This document shows, piece after piece, positions 9,732 through 16,890 of a stretch of DNA of 39,150 bases. Source of the DNA: Flavobacteriaceae bacterium. Its GTDB lineage: Bacteria > Bacteroidota > Bacteroidia > Flavobacteriales > Flavobacteriaceae. The stretch is taken from positions 1-39,150 of the forward strand of contig JANTFO010000011.1 in NCBI GenBank assembly GCA_024763365.1, read 5' to 3'. The translations under genes and the position numbers were made by a program. Position 1 is the stretch's first letter. The number at the start of each line of letters is the position of its first letter. The notes beneath the pieces are model-generated. The model ran no database searches, was not told where the DNA came from, and saw only the letters and a program-made list of their open reading frames with translations.

Positions 9732-10197
9732 TGTTCAACTCCAGAAAACCATCATTAAGTGGTTTGATACGGAAACTTCAGGTTTTGAATTTACAGAAGA
9801 AAATACTGAGTTTCTTACGCTTACAGTCTCCAAAGAAAAATTACATGAAATAGCCACAAAACTTAAAAACGCACCCGAAACACAATTTGATTACCTATTC
9901 TGTGAAACGGGTATGGATTGGGGTGACAACTTGGGTGTAATTTATCATCTCAGATCTATGGAACTTGGACATGAAATGGTGTTAAAGGTTTACACAAAAG
10001 ACAGAGATAATGTAAAAATTGATACCGTCTGTGATATATGGAGAACATCGGAATTACATGAAAGGGAAATCCATGATTTATTCGGTATAGAATTTAATAA
10101 TCATCCAAACATGAAAGCTCTAATACTTACAGATGAATGGGAAGGATATCCATTAAGAAAAGATTATGTAGACCCCATAAATATGATCGTTAAATAA
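9724..10197 (+). CDS. nuoC: Complex I subunit C (30-kDa)
   Basis: 157 residues containing the hallmark [19 protein letters not shown] signature of the 30-kDa subunit, followed by [14 protein letters not shown]. The start overlaps the end of nuoB by 8 nt. NuoC is separate, not fused to NuoD. The spacer to nuoD (10198-10235) contains short CAAATTCCAAA-type repeats. Confidence 0.94.
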   Translation: MTNVQLQKTIIKWFDTETSGFEFTEENTEFLTLTVSKEKLHEIATKLKNAPETQFDYLFCETGMDWGDNLGVIYHLRSMELGHEMVLKVYTKDRDNVKIDTVCDIWRTSELHEREIHDLFGIEFNNHPNMKALILTDEWEGYPLRKDYVDPINMIVK

Positions 10198-10198
10198 C

Positions 10199-10226
10199 TT
10201 CCAAATAGGAAAAGTCAAATTCCAAA
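10199..10226. repeat. TTCCAAA repeats in the nuoC-nuoD spacer
   Basis: TTCCAAATA (10199-10207) and CAAATTCCAAA (10216-10226). The second is identical over 11 bases to the inverted repeat flanking the S23 gene at 12991. No gene is associated here. Confidence 0.5.
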
Positions 10227-10235
10227 GACTAAAAT

Positions 10236-11378
10236 ATGGAAATCGAAACCAAAAACATAAAACAACCAAACCTTAAAGATCGATTTAAGACGGAAGAGTA
10301 CATGATTAATATGGGGCCTCAGCACCCCGCTACTCACGGTGTTTTAAGATTGATTTTAACGATAGACGGAGAGATCATTAAAAAAGTAGAACCGGATTTA
10401 GGATATATTCATCGGTCTATAGAAAAAATGTGTGAAAGAGACAGCTACCAGCAAATTGTCCACCTTACAGACAGAATGGATTACCTTTCCTCTCACATAA
10501 ATAACGAAGCGGTTAGTTTAGCTGTTGAAAAAGCATTGCAATTAGAAATTCCCGATCGCGTAAAAGTCATTCGAACTATAATCGCTGAATTGACCAGAAT
10601 CGCTTCACATACTTTATGGTGGGGAGTTTTTGGCATGGATATAGGTGCCCTGACAACCTATTTCTATGGTTTTCGGGACAGAGAAATGATCAATGATATT
10701 TTTGAAGAAACTTGTGGTGCTCGTCTAACGATGAATTACAACAAACCGGGTGGTTTGATGTTTGACATTCACCCAAATTTTGTGAATCGTGTTAAAGATT
10801 TTGTAGCTCATTTTAAAACAAAGTTACCTGAGTACGACCGTTTATTGACCGGTAATATTATTTTTCAAAAAAGAACAAAAGGAATAGGCTTCCTTACCAA
10901 GGAAGATGCTATTAGTTTTGGCACAACCGGGCCCGTTTCCAGAGGATCGGGTGTGGCTAGCGATATTAGGAAAATACACCCCTACTCTGCATATGAACGT
11001 GTAGATTTTAAACAGCCTTTATATCATGAAGGAGATAACTTAGCCCGTTATAAAGTTCGTATTGACGAGATGTGGGAATCTTTATCCATTATTGAACAGT
11101 TAATTGATAATATTCCGGAAGGTGATTATCAAGTACCTACTAAAGCTGTTATAAAATTACCTAAAGGAGAGTATTATCAACGGGTGGAAACAGCTCGCGG
11201 TGAACTAGGTGTTTATATAAATAGTGAAGGTAATAAAAACCCATACAGGGTAAAATTCCGTTCACCAGGATTCTCTAATTTATCTGTCCTAAACCATATT
11301 TCTGTAGGCAGTAAAATTGGAGACCTAGTTGCTATAATGGCTACATTAGATTTGGTAATCCCTGATATTGATAGATAG
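10236..11378 (+). CDS. nuoD: Complex I subunit D (49-kDa, quinone site)
   Basis: A 380-residue 49-kDa subunit with the N-terminal NMGPQHPATHGVLR motif holding the quinone-site histidine, the DRMDYLS segment and the typical C-terminal VIPDIDR. It docks with NuoB to form the quinone pocket. Only 20 nt follow before nuoH. In NADH-oxidising operons nuoE, nuoF and nuoG normally sit here, so the short gap shows directly that they are missing from this locus. Confidence 0.96.
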   Translation: MEIETKNIKQPNLKDRFKTEEYMINMGPQHPATHGVLRLILTIDGEIIKKVEPDLGYIHRSIEKMCERDSYQQIVHLTDRMDYLSSHINNEAVSLAVEKALQLEIPDRVKVIRTIIAELTRIASHTLWWGVFGMDIGALTTYFYGFRDREMINDIFEETCGARLTMNYNKPGGLMFDIHPNFVNRVKDFVAHFKTKLPEYDRLLTGNIIFQKRTKGIGFLTKEDAISFGTTGPVSRGSGVASDIRKIHPYSAYERVDFKQPLYHEGDNLARYKVRIDEMWESLSIIEQLIDNIPEGDYQVPTKAVIKLPKGEYYQRVETARGELGVYINSEGNKNPYRVKFRSPGFSNLSVLNHISVGSKIGDLVAIMATLDLVIPDIDR

Positions 11379-11398
11379 ATATTGAAAAAAGTTACACA

Positions 11399-12484
11399 AT
11401 GAACATTGCACTTTCTACAAATACTTTTGCTAATATAATTAGCTACTTTTCTGAAAACTTAGGTTGGGGTATTTGGGGCGAAATAACAGCCTACTCAATT
11501 ATAGGAATCATTTATTTAATATTTTTTGCCCTTGCCGGTTTATATTTAGTGTTATTGGAAAGAAAGATTGCTGCCTGGATACAATTGCGTATTGGGCCAA
11601 ACAGGGTTGGCCCCTGGGGAATTTTTCAAACCATTGCAGATGCCTTAAAACTGCTTTCTAAAGAATTGACAGGTACTATCAAAGCTGATAAGCTACTTTA
11701 CAACCTGGCACCATATTTTCCTATAGTTGCCGCTTTGATATCTCTAAGTGTTTTTGCTTTTTCAAAATCTTTACAAGCTTTCGATATCAATATTGGCTTG
11801 TTTTTTCTTACAGCCGTTTCTTCGGTAGGTGTCATAGGAATTTTGCTTGGGGGATGGGCCAGTAATAACAAATATGCACTTATTGGAGCCATGCGTAGTG
11901 GAGTACAGATCATCAGTTATGAGTTATCTGTTGGACTTTCATTATTGACAATGGTGCTCCTAACAGGAAGTTTACAACTCTCTGAGATTATTGAAGTACA
12001 ACGTACGGGGGGCTGGTTGATAGTACAAGGTCATATACCTGCTATCATTGCCTTTATGATCTATATGATTGCCGGAACAGCAGAAACTAATCGTACCCCT
12101 TTTGATTTGGTAGAAGCAGAATCAGAACTTGGCGCAGGGTATCACACAGAATATTCAGGGATGAAATTTGCCTATTTCTTTTTAGCTGAATTTATCAATA
12201 TGTTTATCATATCATCAATTGCGGTAACCGTTTTTTTTGGAGGATGGCTTTCGCCATTTGGCATTACTGATGGAATTGTATGGTTACAACCGCTTTGGTT
12301 TTTTATAAAAGTGTTTATAATCATCTTGTTAATGATGTTTTTTAGATGGACTTTCCCTCGATTAAGAATTGATCAAATTTTAACTTTGGAGTGGAAGTAT
12401 TTATTACCACTGAATTTAATGAATATTGTATTAATGGCTATCATAGTTTGGCTAGGTCTGGACTTAAGTAGCCTTTTTAATTAA
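11399..12484 (+). CDS. nuoH: Complex I subunit H (membrane, ND1)
   Basis: 361 residues, about eight membrane segments. It has the ND1 signatures LERKIAAWIQLRIGPNRVGP (cytoplasmic loop 1) and ETNRTPFDLVEAESELGAG (loop 3, acidic quinone-channel residues). It joins the membrane arm to the peripheral arm. Spacing to nuoI is 19 nt. Confidence 0.96.
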   Translation: MNIALSTNTFANIISYFSENLGWGIWGEITAYSIIGIIYLIFFALAGLYLVLLERKIAAWIQLRIGPNRVGPWGIFQTIADALKLLSKELTGTIKADKLLYNLAPYFPIVAALISLSVFAFSKSLQAFDINIGLFFLTAVSSVGVIGILLGGWASNNKYALIGAMRSGVQIISYELSVGLSLLTMVLLTGSLQLSEIIEVQRTGGWLIVQGHIPAIIAFMIYMIAGTAETNRTPFDLVEAESELGAGYHTEYSGMKFAYFFLAEFINMFIISSIAVTVFFGGWLSPFGITDGIVWLQPLWFFIKVFIIILLMMFFRWTFPRLRIDQILTLEWKYLLPLNLMNIVLMAIIVWLGLDLSSLFN

Positions 12485-12503
12485 GATAAATAACAGCTAA
12501 AGT

Positions 12504-12974
12504 ATGTCGTACTTTTCAGATATATATCACGGAATCAAATCCTTATTAACAGGAATGACGGTAACCGGTAAGTATTTTTTTAATGCTCGTAAAGAGATCA
12601 TTACCAATCAATATCCGGAAGAAAGGCCTGAAATTTTTGAACGTTTTCGTGGAGAGGTAGTGATGCCCCATGATGAGAATAATTACCATCGTTGTACCGG
12701 ATGTCAATCCTGTGAAATAGCTTGTCCTAATGGTAGTATTGAGATTATTTGGGATAGGGTGGTCAATCCCGAAACGGGAAAGAAAGTAAAAATTATTGAC
12801 AAACACATATATCATTACTCAATGTGTACCTTATGTAACTTGTGCATTTTAGCTTGTCCTACTGATGCCATAGTTATGTCAAATAATTATGAAGGGTCTG
12901 TATATGACCGTACAAAGCTCACAAAAGTTTTAAATAAACCCGGATCAAAACTGCATCCGGAAGTAAAGGAATAA
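12504..12974 (+). CDS. nuoI: Complex I subunit I (two [4Fe-4S] clusters)
   Basis: 156 residues with two ferredoxin motifs: C64-x2-C67-x2-C70-x3-C74-P and C108-x2-C111-x2-C114-x3-C118-P (clusters N6a and N6b). In complex I these lead from the input module to N2. Without NuoG, NuoI is the likely docking site for reduced ferredoxin; that is inference by analogy with other 11-subunit enzymes. The next gene is an intruding S23 gene. Confidence 0.95.
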   Translation: MSYFSDIYHGIKSLLTGMTVTGKYFFNARKEIITNQYPEERPEIFERFRGEVVMPHDENNYHRCTGCQSCEIACPNGSIEIIWDRVVNPETGKKVKIIDKHIYHYSMCTLCNLCILACPTDAIVMSNNYEGSVYDRTKLTKVLNKPGSKLHPEVKE

Positions 12975-12990
12975 ACAACTGATAAATAAC

Positions 12991-13003
12991 CAAATTCCAA
13001 ATA
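12991..13003. repeat. Left 13-bp inverted repeat flanking the S23 gene
   Basis: CAAATTCCAAATA, the perfect reverse complement of 13377-13389. It lies 16 nt after the nuoI stop and 15 nt before the S23 start. Confidence 0.75.
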
Positions 13004-13018
13004 TTAGGATGCTGAAAA

Positions 13019-13375
13019 ATGAAGGAAAGTAAAATATATAATTTAGAAGAACGCACTTTTCAATTGGCAAAAAGAGTAAGGCTTTTTGCGAAGGAAATTC
13101 CCTATTCGGTAGTTAGCAATGATGATATTAAACAAGTCATAAAGTCATCCGGTTCTGTAGGTGCAAATTATATTGAAGCCAATGAAAAACTCAGTGATAA
13201 AGACTTCAATTTTAGAATTAAAATTTGTCGCAAAGAAGCTAAAGAAACCGGATATTGGTTAAGGTTAATAAAGGAAACTAATGATTTAAATAATGATAGA
13301 GTTATCGAGGAGTTAAGAGAAGAAATCATTGAACTTAGAAAAATATTTTCTGCAATTTTGAAAAAGAGAAGTTAA
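13019..13375 (+). CDS. Four-helix-bundle protein, S23/IVP family
   Basis: 118 residues with the pattern of the S23 (23S rRNA intervening-sequence protein) family: an N-terminal helix (YNLEERTFQLAKRVRLFAKE), the SSGSVGANYIEAN turn, and the FRIKICRKEAKETGYWLRLI helix. No enzymatic motif is present. The family is structurally related to the bAvd protein of diversity-generating retroelements; cellular roles of stand-alone copies are not established. It is co-oriented inside the nuo operon between nuoI and nuoJ and bracketed by a 13-bp inverted repeat, so it looks like an intruder, not a complex I subunit. Confidence 0.9.
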   Translation: MKESKIYNLEERTFQLAKRVRLFAKEIPYSVVSNDDIKQVIKSSGSVGANYIEANEKLSDKDFNFRIKICRKEAKETGYWLRLIKETNDLNNDRVIEELREEIIELRKIFSAILKKRS

Positions 13376-13376
13376 G

Positions 13377-13389
13377 TATTTGGAATTTG
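13377..13389. repeat. Right 13-bp inverted repeat flanking the S23 gene
   Basis: TATTTGGAATTTG, perfect reverse complement of 12991-13003, starting 2 nt after the S23 stop codon. A further TTGGAATTT copy is at 13402-13410 just before nuoJ. Confidence 0.75.
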
Positions 13390-13416
13390 AATTTTTAATT
13401 ATTGGAATTTAAACTT

Positions 13417-13920
13417 ATGGAAAAAATATTTTTTTATTTTTTTGCCCTCATTATCATTGTTTTTGCCATTGCTTCAGTGACGAGTAAAAAAATTCTTAGA
13501 GCAGTAATTTACCTTCTTATGACATTATTAGGTATAGCAGCTCTTTATTTTATGATGGATTACAATTTCTTAGGAGCTGTACAAATGGCTGTATATGGTG
13601 GAGGTATCATCATTTTATTCATTTTTGCTGTACTTCTGGTACATCATATAGAAGGTGAATTAGATGAACCTAAATTTCCAAGAAAAATTCTTATTGCACT
13701 CATCAATTTTGTAGGGCTTACTATTACATTGACCACTATTTATTATCATAAATTTGAAGTTATTCCCAACAAAGATAGTATTGAAGTAGACTCCTTAGGA
13801 AAAGGTTTTCTTAACTATGGTGAAGGTGGTTATATTTTACCGTTTGAGGTTATCAGTATATTACTTTTAGCTGCTATGATTGGTTCTATTATCATAGCCA
13901 AAGGAAGAAAAAAAATTTAG
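13417..13920 (+). CDS. nuoJ: Complex I subunit J (membrane, ND6)
   Basis: 167 residues with five predicted helices. It carries the ND6 signature around MAVYGGGIIILFIFAVLLV (pi-bulge helix 3) and an acidic loop after it. I chose the ATG at 13417: an upstream in-frame TTG at 13402 lies inside a repeat copy and would add an unlikely MEFKL. Intrusive genes lie on both sides of it: an S23 gene before it, and a broken S23 plus two secreted-protein genes after it. Confidence 0.94.
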   Translation: MEKIFFYFFALIIIVFAIASVTSKKILRAVIYLLMTLLGIAALYFMMDYNFLGAVQMAVYGGGIIILFIFAVLLVHHIEGELDEPKFPRKILIALINFVGLTITLTTIYYHKFEVIPNKDSIEVDSLGKGFLNYGEGGYILPFEVISILLLAAMIGSIIIAKGRKKI

Positions 13921-13955
13921 TTGTTTAAAGTTAAAAGGCTTAAGGTTAGATAGAT

Positions 13956-14048
13956 ATGGCAACAATAAAATATTTTGAAGAATTAGAGATATGGCAGTTA
14001 GCCAGAGTATTAAATGATGAAGTGTATACTATTATTACTAATAACTAA
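13956..14048 (+). pseudogene. 5' fragment of a second S23/four-helix-bundle gene
   Basis: A 30-codon open frame starting MATIKYFEELEIWQLARVLN and stopping at 14048. It matches the characteristic N-terminus of the FEDLEIWQ-type four-helix-bundle subfamily but ends after the first helix, where full proteins continue for about 90 more residues. A probable 3' remnant of the same family lies beyond the two secreted-protein genes (16441-16494). The best explanation is a gene split by an insertion with loss of its middle. Confidence 0.7.
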
Positions 14049-14052
14049 TAAA

Positions 14053-15222
14053 ATGAAAAAAATTATTTTATCACTGGTTATTATAGTATTTTTATCTTTA
14101 AATGCTGTTTCTCAAACATTTTGCGAAACTTCATCATATTCACCAAATAAAGATTTGTTTGTAAATACTGATAGAATTCCCAATCATCAGTATTATATTG
14201 ACTATATGCCCTATTCATTTTGTGTAAAAATTTATGTTCATGTGATTAGACGTGACGACGGAACAGGCGGACAATCTGTTTCAAATGTAAATGATGCACT
14301 CGGGTATCTTGATGATGCCTATAACCCTTATAATATATTTTTTGATTTGAATGGAATTATACACTATATTGATGATACATATCTTTATAATTCACCTTCA
14401 AGCATCATGAATCCTAATAATACTCAATATGATCATCAAAATGGGATAGATATTTATTTATTTGATGATTTTGTGAACCATCCTATTTCAGGAAATGGTT
14501 ATGGTATGGCGTCAGGTGTAGGGGATAATCCAACTAAGTTGATGGTAACTGGTTCTTTTGGCGCAAATAATGAATACCCATTAGTAAGATCTCACGTATT
14601 ATCACATGAAATGGGACATGTTCTAAATCTATGGCATACACATCATGGAACTGTAACTGAAACAGGTGACCCCGACCAATGTCCTGAATTTGTTGATGGG
14701 TCAAACTCTGATATTTGTGGAGATTACATTATTGACACACCTGCTGACCCCGGTTTAGGGTTCAATGTAGACACTTCTACATGTGAATGGTTAGGAAGTG
14801 GAATAGATCAAAATGGGGAACCATATGAGCCTGATGAATTGAATTTAATGTCATATAGTCATCCTACTTGTTTGACTCATATTACTTACAGACAAGCGAG
14901 ACGTGTAAAGACTGCAATGGCTCTTGTAGAACATTTACAATGGGTTTCAACATATACACATTCTGGTAATCCTTGTGACCCTGCTTCATTAAATTATTAT
15001 CCTAATTCTGCAGATGATAAGTTAAATTTAGATCTTAGAAATAAACCAAATAATACATACCAGTACTATCTTTATGATAATTATAGTGTTCAGATATTAT
15101 CTGGTGAAAGCGTTAATGTAATTGAAACAATTAATACATTAACCTTGGATGAAGGAGTTTATTTTCTACACTTTTACGATAATGGAGAATTAGTTATAAA
15201 GCAAATTGTAATAACACATTAA
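14053..15222 (+). CDS. Secreted M43-type (pappalysin/cytophagalysin-like) metalloprotease with T9SS-type C-terminus
   Basis: 389 residues when started at the ATG at 14053, giving a clean signal peptide (MKKIILSLVIIVFLSLNAVS). An upstream ATG at 14014 overlaps the S23 fragment and would precede the signal peptide with 13 residues. The catalytic zinc motif is H185-E-M-G-H189-V-L-N-L-W-H195, the metzincin pattern with N in place of the usual G, as often seen in M43. A Met-turn follows (LNLMSYSHPTC, near residue 267). The last roughly 75 residues form a T9SS-like sorting domain ending in YFLHFYDNGELVIKQIVI. It is probably an exported or surface protease. It interrupts the nuo operon and lies 10 nt before the LRR gene. 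Confidence 0.85.
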   Translation: MKKIILSLVIIVFLSLNAVSQTFCETSSYSPNKDLFVNTDRIPNHQYYIDYMPYSFCVKIYVHVIRRDDGTGGQSVSNVNDALGYLDDAYNPYNIFFDLNGIIHYIDDTYLYNSPSSIMNPNNTQYDHQNGIDIYLFDDFVNHPISGNGYGMASGVGDNPTKLMVTGSFGANNEYPLVRSHVLSHEMGHVLNLWHTHHGTVTETGDPDQCPEFVDGSNSDICGDYIIDTPADPGLGFNVDTSTCEWLGSGIDQNGEPYEPDELNLMSYSHPTCLTHITYRQARRVKTAMALVEHLQWVSTYTHSGNPCDPASLNYYPNSADDKLNLDLRNKPNNTYQYYLYDNYSVQILSGESVNVIETINTLTLDEGVYFLHFYDNGELVIKQIVITH

Positions 15223-15232
15223 TGTAAATAGA

Positions 15233-16423
15233 ATGAAACAAAAGGTATTTTTCTTACTATTTAATATGATGTCAGTAATGCTTTTGGCTCAATATACAGC
15301 CATACCCGACTCTGCTTTTGAAGCATTTTTAGAAGATAACGGAATGGGTGACGGAACACCCAATAATGGACAGGTTTTAACTGCAAATATTGAAAATGTA
15401 ACCCATTTAGATTTACCTTCCTTTGCCGGTATTTCCGATATGACAGGAATAGAAGATTTTATGGCTGTAGAGTTTCTAGATTTTAGCTATAATACCGTAT
15501 CAAATATTGATCTTTCACAAAACTTAAATTTAAAGGTATTTGGTTGTGCTTTTAATCAAATGACCAGTTTAGAATTATCCAACAACACAAATTTAGAATG
15601 GCTGGTTTGTCAGGCTAATTCAATCAGTAATATACAGCTTAATAGCCCTGTATTACATACTTTGGAGTGTTATGAAAATCAATTAACAAGTTTAGATTTA
15701 AGCCAATGTCCTTCTCTTGAAACTATCGATTGTCATATAAATCATATAAATAACTTGCATATATCAGAATGTGTAGAATTGACCAATTTGACTGCATGGA
15801 GTAATAATTTGACATTTCTTAATGTTTCACAAAATATTTATCTATCTTATATTCATATATCATATAACTCAATTACACATATTGATTTGACAAATAACAT
15901 TAATTTGTTAAACTTTAGCTGTACTTACGGCAATTTTGAAGCTTTAGATTTTTCCAATAATCCAAATTTAACATCTATAGGTTGTAGTTATAATCCACAG
16001 CTTAATTATTTAGATATGAGGAATGGAAATAATGAAAACATATCTGTATTTTGGGCAAATGATACCAATTTGGACTGTATTTTCGTAGATGATACTAATG
16101 CAAGTTATTTAGAAAATTGGCATATAGATGAAACGACTACATTTGTCAACAATGAGCAAGAATGTGAAGAATTAAATATTAGTTCTATTGAAGGCAACAA
16201 CGCAATAAGAATTTATCCCAACCCTGCTACAGAGTACATTGTTATTTCATTAGAAAATAATTCTACTTTCGAACTTTTTGAAACGAACGGGAAAATAATT
16301 AGTAAAGGAGATTTAGATAAAGGAATAAACTCTATTGATATTTCACATATATCAAATGGTGTTTATATAATTAAGTTAAAATTAGACAAGCAATTGATAA
16401 TTAAGAATTTTATTAAATATTAA
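15233..16423 (+). CDS. Secreted leucine-rich-repeat protein with T9SS type A sorting domain
   Basis: 396 residues. A signal peptide (MKQKVFFLLFNMMSVMLLAQ) is followed by the IPDSAFEAFLEDNGMGDG lead-in typical of Bacteroidetes LRR exoproteins. About ten 21-residue repeats span residues 65-285 (for example LDLSQCPSLETIDCHINHI), many with a Cys at the ladder position as in internalin-J-like LRRs. The C-terminus has IRIYPNPATEYIVISLE through SNGVYIIKLKL, a T9SS type A domain. The likely role is surface binding or adhesion. With the protease upstream it forms a two-gene secreted cassette between nuoJ and nuoK. Confidence 0.9.
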   Translation: MKQKVFFLLFNMMSVMLLAQYTAIPDSAFEAFLEDNGMGDGTPNNGQVLTANIENVTHLDLPSFAGISDMTGIEDFMAVEFLDFSYNTVSNIDLSQNLNLKVFGCAFNQMTSLELSNNTNLEWLVCQANSISNIQLNSPVLHTLECYENQLTSLDLSQCPSLETIDCHINHINNLHISECVELTNLTAWSNNLTFLNVSQNIYLSYIHISYNSITHIDLTNNINLLNFSCTYGNFEALDFSNNPNLTSIGCSYNPQLNYLDMRNGNNENISVFWANDTNLDCIFVDDTNASYLENWHIDETTTFVNNEQECEELNISSIEGNNAIRIYPNPATEYIVISLENNSTFELFETNGKIISKGDLDKGINSIDISHISNGVYIIKLKLDKQLIIKNFIKY

Positions 16424-16440
16424 GGATTACTTTGAGTTGC

Positions 16441-16494
16441 ATTTTGTATAGGTTACAGCTAAACAAAACTGATTTTAAAGGAATAAAAATTTAA
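16441..16494 (+). pseudogene. Probable 3' remnant of the split S23 gene
   Basis: After the LRR stop, one frame reads ILYRLQLNKTDFKGIKI and then a stop at 16492-16494. The end (YL-x-K-S/T-D-F-K-G-x-K) resembles the C-terminal tail of FEDLEIWQ-type four-helix-bundle proteins, whose N-terminus is at 13956. The match is short and judged from memory of the family. Confidence 0.4.
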
Positions 16495-16534
16495 ATAAAA
16501 ATAATAATCGAACATTAAACATTAAATAAAGAAC

Positions 16535-16852
16535 ATGATAGAAGGAATTAGCATTTACGAAATTTTAACCCTGTCCAGTATACTTTTCTTTGTGGGCTTG
16601 TATGGTTTTTTAACAAGAAAAAACTTAATCACTATGCTCATGTCCATTGAATTGATACTTAATTCGTCGGTATTGAACTTTGTTGTTATCAATAAGTATT
16701 TATATCCAAATATGTTGGAAGGGGTATTTTTTGCCATTTTTATTATTGCAGTAGCTGCTGCCGAAACGGCTTTAGCGATATCAATAATTATCAATCTATA
16801 CAGGCTACATACCTCTGTAGACATTTCAGAAACGGAGACAATGAAGTACTAA
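16535..16852 (+). CDS. nuoK: Complex I subunit K (membrane, ND4L)
   Basis: 105 residues, three helices, with the conserved membrane glutamates in LLMSIELILNS-type (here MLMSIELILNS) and AAAETALAISI. It is part of the proton path between NuoJ and NuoN. The spacer ahead of it (16495-16534) contains the CATTAAACATTAAA repeat-like run. Confidence 0.95.
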   Translation: MIEGISIYEILTLSSILFFVGLYGFLTRKNLITMLMSIELILNSSVLNFVVINKYLYPNMLEGVFFAIFIIAVAAAETALAISIIINLYRLHTSVDISETETMKY

Positions 16853-16890
16853 TCAATTATTAACATTCTTAAAGTAAAAAGAATAAAAAA

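Noticed and set aside
11379-11398. Possible location of nuoE/F/G between nuoD and nuoH
   Set aside because: Only 20 bp are present, with no fragment or frame. No FMN/NADH-binding or thioredoxin-like subunit is found elsewhere in the window.
13402-13416. TTG at 13402 as start of nuoJ
   Set aside because: It lies within a TTGGAATTT repeat copy and adds a polar MEFKL lead; the ATG at 13417 matches NuoJ starts.
14034-16431. ATTACT at 14034-14039 and 16426-16431 as a target-site duplication around the protease-LRR insert
   Set aside because: Six bases in AT-rich DNA are too likely by chance, and the exact insert boundaries are not defined.
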